IMG/VR virus record: IMGVR_UViG_3300036944_000268
Coordinates: 1 to 51,175 of that record
Length of the DNA: 51,175 nt
DNA from: a virus
Reading direction: 5' to 3' (one strand)
Shown: positions 15,322 through 23,021 of the stretch, one piece after another
Layout of the letters: every line of letters begins with the position of its first letter
Position numbering within the stretch: the stretch's first letter is position 1
Made by a program: the position numbers and the translations under genes
Notes under the pieces: model-generated
Database searches by the model: none
What the model saw: the letters and a program-made list of their open reading frames with translations, nothing else
Told to the model about the DNA's origin: nothing

Positions 15322-18300
15322 TTAGGCTCCCATTAATAAGAAAGGACTAAGAGCAGTAGCAGTACTAGTACCACTTGCCGCCGTAGTTTGTGTTGTACCA
15401 TCAGGGAATTTAAAGCCGCCTGAGGTTGAGTAGACTGTTCCGGCTACTTCGAGTTTTTGCGTTGGCGTAGAAGTACCCATGCCTACGTTGCCATCAGAAG
15501 TAATGCGCACTTTCTCAGTCGCAGTGCCTCCAGAACCTGTGCCAAAAACTAGGCTTACGTTGTTTGTAACTGTTCCGGTTGTTTCAATACCAGAAATATA
15601 TGCGCCTTCTGCTGCACCCGTAAAATCTGAGTTGGGCCAGAAACCAATACTTGCGCCTTGATTTGCGGCCCGTGCGGCTGTGTTTGCTAACCGCATGAAA
15701 ACAGGCACAGCACCTGAAGAACTAGTGGCTACGTGCAGCTTTACAGCAGGTGAAGTAGTACCAATGCCAAAGTTGCCACTGGAATCCATTACTATGCTAT
15801 TAGCACCCGCATTCCATGTATGCGTATTTAACGCACCAGTTACTGAACTACCGTAGTTAATATTAGTTACGGAAGTTGAAACGCCTGTGGTACCTATATT
15901 AATAGTCTTAGTAGTAGCTGCAGCAGTTGCTCCAGTTCCCAAGTTTAGGGTCTGTGCTGCTGTAGACTGACCAAGTGTGACTGCACCAGTTCCTGCTACA
16001 CCACCAATACTGATAGTACCAGTTGTTTGCGCTATAGATAGAGCAGTAGTACCTGTTGTTACAGCCCCACCAAGTGTAATTGATGATGAACTAGTAATAA
16101 TCTGGTTCGCGGTAATATTACCGGCTAGGACCATTGACCCATCTGAGTAGATATTACCATTGACTAGTAAACTAGCATTTTTAATTCTAGTCTCGCCAAC
16201 TAAGTCTATTCTGCCAGTAGCAAGAGTTGGGGCTATTAGAATACCTGGGGAGTTAGTCTTAAATCTAGTAACTAAGTCGGAAGCTGTTCCAACCATGTAG
16301 ACATTACCGGATGTTTCATCCAAATATAAACCTTGGCTAGTTGAATCAGAACTAGTTATATATAAATCATCGTAATAAACAGCAGTGGCTACATCCCATG
16401 CAGTACTAAGTCTAAACTCAACTATGTTATCACTAGTACTACCTATGATATACATTCTCGTTCCGGCGATATTAAATCTAATACCACTTGCACCGGCTTC
16501 TACTGAGGCGATTGATAGTTGTTTTGAGTATGTTGCCGTAGAAACATCATATGCAGTAGTTAAAGTATACTGATAAATTGCATCAACCGTGGTTCCAATC
16601 ATATACATGATTGTTCCAGTATCGTTGAAAGTTATGCCGTGAGGAGCTGTTTCAGCTGCTGGTAATCCGGCAATACCTGCACCAAACTTTAAAGAAGATA
16701 CTAATGTTGCAGTAGTAATATCCCATGCAGTGCTTAGTGTAAGATAATACGCACGATCTTCCGATGCCACAATACCTAAACCAGCATTAACTACAGCTGT
16801 TTGACCACATGTTACTAATTTAGTACCATCTGGGCTAATAAACATTCCGTTAGTAACTGTATCCCAAGTATTGGTGAATGATGTTACAGATCCAGCAGTA
16901 GTAATATCCCATGCTGTGGATAGCGTATACTGATTAAGTGTAGTACCTGTTATTAGGAACATCTTAGTTCCGTCAGGCTTAAAGAATACGTCTGTTGGGT
17001 TTATTACGCCAGCAAAAGTATCTTTAACAGCCCAGCTAGCTACGCTATCAGTTAAATTAGTTACAATATTACTACTCGATGCAGTAGTCTGTGTTGTACC
17101 GTCCGGGAACTTAAATCCACCAGAGGTTGAGTAGATTGTGCCAGCTACTTCTAGTTTCTGTGTTGGTGTAGAGGTACCAATACCTAAACCTACATAGGTT
17201 AGGCGTGCCTTTTCAGTATCTACAGTACTATTTGTAGTAGCATTATCAGGACCATCATTAGTAGAGAATACTATTTGCCCTCTGCCAAAGTTATCACTAT
17301 CGGGACCAGTTAAAAATGATATACTAGAATAGCTTGCAGTGGCGCTAGTAGTATTCCAATTAATAGCTTTAATTTTACCTAATACACCGTTACTAGTACT
17401 TACAATATTAAACGATGCAAATGCAATAGAAGGAGTAGTATTAGAGCTACTAGTACCCACAGTTAGCGCATTAAGAGGCATTAATGTTGCTAACGTGGAG
17501 TTGTCTATTACATTACCTACAGCTACAGAGCCTAGTAGTCTTACAGGTGTAGTGGTAGAACTTCCGCGGCTAGTAACAGTTGCTAAAGTATCGGCTTCTG
17601 CTGTAAGGAAAGTACTAGTGTCTAAGGTCCACGTATCTGCTGCAGTTTTCTTTAAATATCCGCTAGTTCCGGTCAAACCACCGATAGCCAATAAGTCAGC
17701 ATCTGCTGCTTGGTAACTATGTGTATGACTTGCAGCAGCAGCTCCTACTGTGGAATAGTCTACAGTTAATACTGCAGCACCGGTATACGTTGAACCAGCT
17801 GCAGCACCACCAGTTGAAGCAAATGTAACTGCATTTGCATTTGGTAATGTAGTAGGTATTGTTTGATCGCCAGTATTAGACCCGGATAATGTAGTAATAC
17901 CTAGTTTGGTCTTAATAGTTGCTGCAGTTTCGTCGCCAGTATTAGACCCTGATAATGTAGTAATACTTAGCTTGGTCTTAATAGTTGTTGCAGTTTCGTC
18001 GCCAGTATTAGTGCCAGAGGCTGAACCAGTACCAGTAGCATATGTACCTGCAGCTTGTTTACTATTAAATGTAGTCCAATCAGCTGCGCTTAAAACACCG
18101 CGATTTGTCGCTGAAGCAGTAGGGATATTCAGAGTAATAACAGGAGTTGTAGTTCCTGTAGCAACTGTAGAACTAACATCTGTTCCACTAGTGCCTAGAG
18201 TTAGTGCGGCAACTGAAGTTACTGTACCACCACCGCCACCACTTGCCGTAGAATTGATTGTCTGATTAGGCCAAGTACCTGAAATTGTTACATTAGTGCC

Positions 18301-19197
18301 TGCTACAAGGGTAGGAGTTGCGGTACCGGTACCGCCGCTTGCTACTGCTAAAATTGCTGATAGTCCGCTAGCATTACCAGTTAAGTTACCTGTAATGCCG
18401 CCACTAAAAGTTACTGCGGTAGCTGTTGTTGCTCCACGTCCGGTAACTGTTGCTAAAGTATCAGCTTCTGCCGTGAGAAATGTACCAGTATCTAGGGTCC
18501 AGGTATCTGCGGCTGTTTTCTTTAGATAACCACTTGTTCCAGTCAAACCTCCAATAGCTAATAAGTCACCATCTGCTGCTTGATAACTATGTGTATGACT
18601 AGCCGCTGCTGCTCCTACTGTAGAATAATCCACGGTTAGTACTGCAGCACCAGTATATGTTGAACCTGCTGCAGTACCACCAGTAGTATTAAACGTAATA
18701 GCGTTAGCATTTGGTAACGTAGTAGGTATTGTTTGATCACCAGTATTAGAGCCTGATAATGTAGTAATACCTAACTTGGTCTTGATAGTTGCTGTAGTTT
18801 CATCCCCAGTGTTTGTACCAGAAGCTGAACCTGTACCAGTAGCATAGGTACCTGCAGCCTGTTTACTATTGAAAGTACTCCAGTCAGCAGCACTCAAAAC
18901 ACCACGATTACTAGCTGAAGCAGTAGGGATATTTAAAGTAATAATGGGAGTAGTACTACCATTAACTACTGAGGAAGATACGTCTGTTCCTGTAGTACCT
19001 AGAGTTAGTGCAGCAACTGAGGTTACTGTACCCGTAGAGCTACTAGTACCACTAAAGGAGCTAATAGACCCATCTGACTTCTTGAAATAAAGGAGCCCAT
19101 CAGCATAGTTTAACGCTAATTCTCCAAAAGCCAAATCCCCCGCTACCGGCACACGCGCAGCAACAGAGGACTTCTTTAGAATAACTTGACTTGCCAT
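15322..19197 (-). CDS. Long tail fibre with Mtd_N-like N-terminus, internal duplications and beta-propeller-like repeats
   Basis: 1291 aa. The N-terminal about 45 residues (VILKKSSVAARVPVAGDLAF, GELALNYADGLLYFKKSDG) look like the major-tropism-determinant N-terminal (Mtd_N) fold used to attach fibres. Two related blocks of about 290 residues follow (GVLSAADWSTFNSKQ, SGTNTGDET, SGYLKKTAADTWTLD in each). At about res. 700-980 come four or five PDGTKMF / TLSTAWD repeats resembling a beta-propeller. The C-terminus has a second FKFPDGTTQTTA unit also seen mid-protein. No S74 chaperone peptidase is evident at the end. Confidence 0.82.
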   Translation of the reverse strand: MASQVILKKSSVAARVPVAGDLAFGELALNYADGLLYFKKSDGSISSFSGTSSSTGTVTSVAALTLGTTGTDVSSSVVNGSTTPIITLNIPTASASNRGVLSAADWSTFNSKQAAGTYATGTGSASGTNTGDETTATIKTKLGITTLSGSNTGDQTIPTTLPNANAITFNTTGGTAAGSTYTGAAVLTVDYSTVGAAAASHTHSYQAADGDLLAIGGLTGTSGYLKKTAADTWTLDTGTFLTAEADTLATVTGRGATTATAVTFSGGITGNLTGNASGLSAILAVASGGTGTATPTLVAGTNVTISGTWPNQTINSTASGGGGGTVTSVAALTLGTSGTDVSSTVATGTTTPVITLNIPTASATNRGVLSAADWTTFNSKQAAGTYATGTGSASGTNTGDETATTIKTKLSITTLSGSNTGDETAATIKTKLGITTLSGSNTGDQTIPTTLPNANAVTFASTGGAAAGSTYTGAAVLTVDYSTVGAAAASHTHSYQAADADLLAIGGLTGTSGYLKKTAADTWTLDTSTFLTAEADTLATVTSRGSSTTTPVRLLGSVAVGNVIDNSTLATLMPLNALTVGTSSSNTTPSIAFASFNIVSTSNGVLGKIKAINWNTTSATASYSSISFLTGPDSDNFGRGQIVFSTNDGPDNATTNSTVDTEKARLTYVGLGIGTSTPTQKLEVAGTIYSTSGGFKFPDGTTQTTASSSNIVTNLTDSVASWAVKDTFAGVINPTDVFFKPDGTKMFLITGTTLNQYTLSTAWDITTAGSVTSFTNTWDTVTNGMFISPDGTKLVTCGQTAVVNAGLGIVASEDRAYYLTLSTAWDITTATLVSSLKFGAGIAGLPAAETAPHGITFNDTGTIMYMIGTTVDAIYQYTLTTAYDVSTATYSKQLSIASVEAGASGIRFNIAGTRMYIIGSTSDNIVEFRLSTAWDVATAVYYDDLYITSSDSTSQGLYLDETSGNVYMVGTASDLVTRFKTNSPGILIAPTLATGRIDLVGETRIKNASLLVNGNIYSDGSMVLAGNITANQIITSSSSITLGGAVTTGTTALSIAQTTGTISIGGVAGTGAVTLGQSTAAQTLNLGTGATAAATTKTINIGTTGVSTSVTNINYGSSVTGALNTHTWNAGANSIVMDSSGNFGIGTTSPAVKLHVATSSSGAVPVFMRLANTAARAANQGASIGFWPNSDFTGAAEGAYISGIETTGTVTNNVSLVFGTGSGGTATEKVRITSDGNVGMGTSTPTQKLEVAGTVYSTSGGFKFPDGTTQTTAASGTSTATALSPFLLMGA

Positions 19198-19239
19198 TGT
19201 AGGCTCCTAAAAAGGTTTATTTAACTATAGAGTTAAAAT

Positions 19240-20730
19240 TTAATAAATTCCGCCATCAATAGCATTAGACCAATACGGATTACCTGTAGCATCTTCGCGT
19301 AGGAAACTTCCGTCTGTATCTGAGGCTGCGGTAATTCCAAAAGCAGAAGTACCGTTACCATATAAAGCTCCACGACTAGTTGCAGTAGCTAGTCCCGTTC
19401 CACCATAGGTTACTGAAATTACAGTAGCATTCCACACACCTGTAGCAATAGTACCAAGAGTAGTTAAACTAGAGTTTACAACACCTGTACCTAATGTAGT
19501 GGCATTTAGTACGCTATTACCATTAATACGTAAGGCCTTACCAGATGCAACTTCAAGATTTTCAGATGAAGTCCAAGAGCTTGTAGCATTTACCCAATTA
19601 AAGGTTTTATCCGTAGTACCTTTAACTGTAAGACCTGCGCCATCGGCAGTAATATCACTAGGGCTAGCAACACTAGCTAACTCAATATTTTTATCATCAA
19701 TGGTGATAGTTGTAGAGTTAATAGTAGTAACAGTACCGTTAACTGTTAAGTTACCTCCAACTACTAAGTTACCAGAAGAACTTAAGCTAGTAAAGGTACC
19801 TGTTGAAGGAGTAACATTACCTACAGGGGTATCATTCAAGGCAGCTAGTTGTATACCGTCAACCCCACCTTTTAGTAAGGTTCCACCAAGATCAATAGTT
19901 GATCCACTTAAATATAATGATCTAAAACGTTTTGTAGAAGATCCTAGATCATAAGCCACATCAGTAGTAGGTAGAATATGTCCGCTAGTTGTAAAAGACT
20001 TAGCTGCTAAGTCGTTGTTAACAGTAGTTGTACCAGTTGCTGCACCTAAGTTTAATGAGGTAGCTGCTCCACCGATATTTAGAGTAGTTGCAGTAGTATT
20101 AAAAGCACTAAAGGTGGCACTATCTGTAATAATACTAGTAGATATTGTAGGGCTAGTACCGAATACTAAGTTATCTGTACCAGTAGTACCAGTAACTGCG
20201 GTACGTAGGTTAGCAGTAGTAGGAGTATTTAGGAAAGTTATAACAGCTGAGGCATATGCAGCACCTGCAGAGGCTTCCCAAGACGTATTACCTAATCCGT
20301 CCGTTGTTAGTACATATGTGGCTGTACCTACATTAGTTGGCAGATTATAGGCATTATACATGCTAATCTTACCAGTACCATTAGGTGCAAGAACTATGTT
20401 GCCATTAACATTTGTACTACTAATTGTGTTAGTAACAATATCAATGTTACCAACTTTAATATTATTAATCTTATTACTGGAATCAGTAATAAGTGCTGAA
20501 CTAGCTGTTAGTGTACCTGGGGTATGGTCCAGCATATCGGTAAAATATTTACCACCAACTACTACGTGATTAACCGCATTGCCACTAGTTTCAGTTCCTG
20601 AACCTAGGTATAGTCTATCTCCACCGTTTGTTCCACTATTAGGTAGTGCTGAGTAGGCAAACTCGCCTGCACCTAGAACTGCAGGATTACCGGAAGTTTC
20701 CGATCTTTTTATCTTTATATTAGACGCCAT
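19240..20730 (-). CDS. Tail fibre protein with Mtd_N-like N-terminus
   Basis: 496 aa. The N-terminus (NIKIKRSETSGNPAVLGAGE, FAYSALPNSGTNGGDRLYLG) is a variant of the Mtd_N-type attachment segment. The body is Ser/Thr/Asn-rich beta repeats typical of phage fibres (NGNIVLAPNGTGKISM, YDLGSSTKRFRSLYLSG, NLTVNGTVTTINSTTITIDD), followed by GTIATGVWNATVISVTYGG. This last pattern recurs in cyanophage and marine phage structural proteins. Probably a trimeric fibre section. An AT-rich inverted repeat (19221-19236) separates it from the next fibre gene. Confidence 0.82.
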   Translation of the reverse strand: MASNIKIKRSETSGNPAVLGAGEFAYSALPNSGTNGGDRLYLGSGTETSGNAVNHVVVGGKYFTDMLDHTPGTLTASSALITDSSNKINNIKVGNIDIVTNTISSTNVNGNIVLAPNGTGKISMYNAYNLPTNVGTATYVLTTDGLGNTSWEASAGAAYASAVITFLNTPTTANLRTAVTGTTGTDNLVFGTSPTISTSIITDSATFSAFNTTATTLNIGGAATSLNLGAATGTTTVNNDLAAKSFTTSGHILPTTDVAYDLGSSTKRFRSLYLSGSTIDLGGTLLKGGVDGIQLAALNDTPVGNVTPSTGTFTSLSSSGNLVVGGNLTVNGTVTTINSTTITIDDKNIELASVASPSDITADGAGLTVKGTTDKTFNWVNATSSWTSSENLEVASGKALRINGNSVLNATTLGTGVVNSSLTTLGTIATGVWNATVISVTYGGTGLATATSRGALYGNGTSAFGITAASDTDGSFLREDATGNPYWSNAIDGGIY

Positions 20731-20740
20731 TTTCTATCCT

Positions 20741-21040
20741 TTAATACTGGCCACACTCAAGTGTTTGTTTAGTTAAGGCTTTAGTAGGTGCCCAAGATCC
20801 CTGTACTCCATCATATACTAGTATAGCTCCATCTACTAGATTGGCCATATTAACATCTACTAATAATGACATAGCTGTTACACCTAGTGAACCCTGGATA
20901 CCTTGTGGGCCTATGGGACCATTTGCACCTGGCGGACCTGCGGGGCCCTGTGCACCTGCGGGGCCTTGTGCACCTGAAACAATAGGCTCATGTACTATGT
21001 TTTCAGATACAACAGTGTTTGTTACTACTACATAGGTCAT
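20741..21040 (-). CDS. Short collagen-like fibre protein
   Basis: 99 aa. A short N-terminal strand region leads into collagen-like Gly-X-Y triplets (res. about 23-51, [20 protein letters not shown]). The C-terminal region, [19 protein letters not shown], is a small domain often following collagen runs in phage fibres. Probably a trimeric connector between the 197-aa baseplate-side protein and the large fibres. Start overlaps the upstream stop as ATGA (21037-21040). Confidence 0.8.
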   Translation of the reverse strand: MTYVVVTNTVVSENIVHEPIVSGAQGPAGAQGPAGPPGANGPIGPQGIQGSLGVTAMSLLVDVNMANLVDGAILVYDGVQGSWAPTKALTKQTLECGQY

Positions 21041-21630
21041 CGTGTTACCTCCTTAATAAGAGATATATTACCATTTATTAATTGGTATACTTCTCCACCT
21101 GCTGAAATTAATTCCAAGCTATATACTGCTGAACTAAAGTCAAATGCTGCAGTTACTTCTGGTAATATGGTTAGATTTATAGTTTTATTTGTATTATCTA
21201 TGTATATACTAGGAGTATCTGTTGTGAGTTCTAAAATGTAGGCTGTATCAGTGATTTTCTTTCTGATCTGCATTTTAGCAGTGTATCCTGTCATATCTAT
21301 AGGAGTATTATACTCGACGATACCCCCGCTGGTATAAGTTTTAAATCCTATACTATTTATAGAGTTAATTACAATAGCATTAGTTGTTGTACTAGTAACC
21401 TGATGGTAAGTATCCTGACTGTTCAGATCTGTCATGCCAACTATATTAGTAAACTTTACTCGCCAATCTGCTGGAATACTGTGCCCAGGTACAGTTACTA
21501 CTAATGGTGCCGAGTTGCTAATACCTGTAATAGGTACGTATGTCTTTATAGACGATTCCCAGCGTATTACCTCATTAAAAGTACTACCCTGATAAATTTT
21601 AAAATTAATTTTTCCTGGAGCACTGCTCAT
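21037..21630 (-). CDS. Tail/baseplate-side fibre-attachment protein
   Basis: 197 aa. The pattern is YQGSTFNEVIRWE at the start, a central insert, then PIDMTGYTAKMQIRKK, YILELTTDTPSIYIDN, INLTILPEVTAAFDF, AVYSLELISAGGEVYQLING and a KEVTR end. This is the Ig-like/BppU-type N-terminal module that many phages use near the tail tip to hold receptor-binding proteins. Its place between a coiled-coil protein and the fibres supports that. Four-base overlaps on both sides imply tight coupling. Confidence 0.75.
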   Translation of the reverse strand: MSSAPGKINFKIYQGSTFNEVIRWESSIKTYVPITGISNSAPLVVTVPGHSIPADWRVKFTNIVGMTDLNSQDTYHQVTSTTTNAIVINSINSIGFKTYTSGGIVEYNTPIDMTGYTAKMQIRKKITDTAYILELTTDTPSIYIDNTNKTINLTILPEVTAAFDFSSAVYSLELISAGGEVYQLINGNISLIKEVTR

Positions 21631-21968
21631 AATGTCTCCTTCTGCGTTATGAAGCCGTGAAGTCTAATAATCTCTTTATTGAGATTATTAATTTCAGTTT
21701 GTAGTTTCTGGTTCTCTAGAGTTAGCTCGGTAAGTTGTTGGCTTAATTTAACTAACTCAATTTGTAATTTACCTACTTCTAATGATAATAGAGAGTTCTG
21801 AGAGCTCATGCGCTCCAGCTCATCATGCATCATAGATAATAAGGCAGATTCTTTATTGTTACTATTCCAAGTTTTAAACAATAGTTGAAGCCCTACGGCT
21901 ATTCCTACTAAGGCTAAAAACCCTGTAGATATCCACTCGGATATGGTACTAGGTATCGTTGACTCCAT
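21627..21968 (-). CDS. Membrane-segment plus leucine-zipper coiled-coil protein
   Basis: 113 aa. A predicted transmembrane or hydrophobic helix (about res. 12-32, WISTGFLALVGIAVGLQLLF) is followed by a long heptad coiled coil (about 45-107, LLSLEVGKLQIELVKLSQQL and LTLENQKLQTEINNLN). No family recognised. It heads the fibre unit, with Shine-Dalgarno GAGGAG before ATG 21968 and a consensus promoter upstream. It could be a fibre-assembly chaperone, a membrane-anchored accessory or an i-spanin-like protein; the data do not decide. Confidence 0.72.
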   Translation of the reverse strand: MESTIPSTISEWISTGFLALVGIAVGLQLLFKTWNSNNKESALLSMMHDELERMSSQNSLLSLEVGKLQIELVKLSQQLTELTLENQKLQTEINNLNKEIIRLHGFITQKETL

Positions 21969-22032
21969 GGGGCGTCTCCTCTATAAAGTAAAATTTAGGC
22001 ATAAATTTTAGACGCCTATATGGTTTTGTTCT

Positions 22033-22061
22033 ATTATATCACGTTGGGGTCCTAGTGTCAA
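22033..22061 (-). promoter_or_regulatory. Consensus sigma70 promoter for the fibre/lysis unit
   Basis: Minus strand: -35 TTGACA (complement of 22056-22061, 6/6), 17-bp spacer, -10 TATAAT (complement of 22033-22038, 6/6) with a TGA extension. Predicted start near 22026, followed by an imperfect inverted repeat (TAGGC/GCCTA) in the leader. It starts 4 bp downstream of the terminator at 22065-22101. Confidence 0.92.
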
Positions 22062-22064
22062 GAC

Positions 22065-22101
22065 AAAAAAATATCCCGCCCCTATTTCTAGAGACGGGAT
22101 A
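22065..22101 (-). terminator. Rho-independent terminator closing the hub/tip unit
   Basis: TATCCCG (22072-22078) pairs with CGGGATA (22095-22101). Seven A on the plus strand (22065-22071) give a U7 tail on the minus-strand RNA. It lies just after the 299-aa glycine-rich gene. Confidence 0.9.
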
Positions 22102-22109
22102 AATTTATT

Positions 22110-23009
22110 TTAGTAAGGCAGTACTACTGTTTGATCTGTTGTAAGAGTAGTAGGAAAAGACCTACCAGGACCCCAAATTATACGTACGGCACCAGGTGCT
22201 CCGGCACTAGATACTCCAGTGGCGTATCCACCAGATCCGCCGTATAGTTTAGTACGGGTTGCTACACCATTTAGCTGTCCACCATAGTTTGAATAAGAAC
22301 CGCCAAAGGCACTACCACTAGTATAGATAGGAGTGGGGTCTCCCTGACCATATACGTTAGTACCGCCACCTGAAAGTCTAGTACTTGCAGTTGATGTATA
22401 TACTCCCTGTCCTCCACCACTAGCACTTGCTGTAACAGGGTCATTAGCGGCAGCGGTACCGGTACCACCATTACCATTGTACCCACCTGCACCATTACCG
22501 CCGTAGGCACCACTGCTAGCTATATTAACACCACCACCTGAGCCGCCTCCACAACTAGTCCAAGTTTTATTTGCAGTATTATTATAATCCTGATAAATTC
22601 CACCAGTACTAGTGTAGCCAGGATTAGTGGTGGTTTGACCACCCTGTGCGAGACAAAAACTACCTCCTGCACCACCTACCCTGTTTATAAACGAGCTTCC
22701 GCCATTATATGTAGAGTAAACTCCTCCAACTTCTGTTCCGCCCTGCCCAACATATATTCTAAATACTTCCCCAGGCGTAACAATTAAGTCGTTCATCCAT
22801 TGCAGCGCACCTCCGCCTCCGTATCTAGCACCACCACCAATGCATACTAAACTTATGCTGTATACTTCAGCAGGTACGCTCCATAGTACTGTGGATGTTA
22901 CCCCTTGTTTTGTAACTGCAGTATGTAGTACTTGCCCTACAGGTATTTCAAACTCACTGGATGAGTATCCTTTGTTTGAGGCTGACGCCAGAGTTCCTAA
23001 TATTGGCAT
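22110..23009 (-). CDS. Polyglycine-rich receptor-binding tip protein
   Basis: 299 aa. A short N-terminal domain (about res. 1-60, with VTSTVLWSVPAEVYSISLVC) leads into a glycine-rich domain (about 58-285) built of short GG-rich turns (GGGARYGGGGALQW, GGTEVGGVYS, GGGSGGGVNIASSG) and a closing GAPGAVRIIWGPG. This layout resembles polyglycine receptor-recognition domains such as those of T-even adhesins. The C-terminal domains of the 746-aa tip protein and part of the 1750-aa adhesin are similar. Likely a tail-tip receptor-binding protein. Last gene before the terminator. Confidence 0.8.
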   Translation of the reverse strand: MPILGTLASASNKGYSSSEFEIPVGQVLHTAVTKQGVTSTVLWSVPAEVYSISLVCIGGGARYGGGGALQWMNDLIVTPGEVFRIYVGQGGTEVGGVYSTYNGGSSFINRVGGAGGSFCLAQGGQTTTNPGYTSTGGIYQDYNNTANKTWTSCGGGSGGGVNIASSGAYGGNGAGGYNGNGGTGTAAANDPVTASASGGGQGVYTSTASTRLSGGGTNVYGQGDPTPIYTSGSAFGGSYSNYGGQLNGVATRTKLYGGSGGYATGVSSAGAPGAVRIIWGPGRSFPTTLTTDQTVVLPY

Positions 23010-23021
23010 TATATTACTTTC

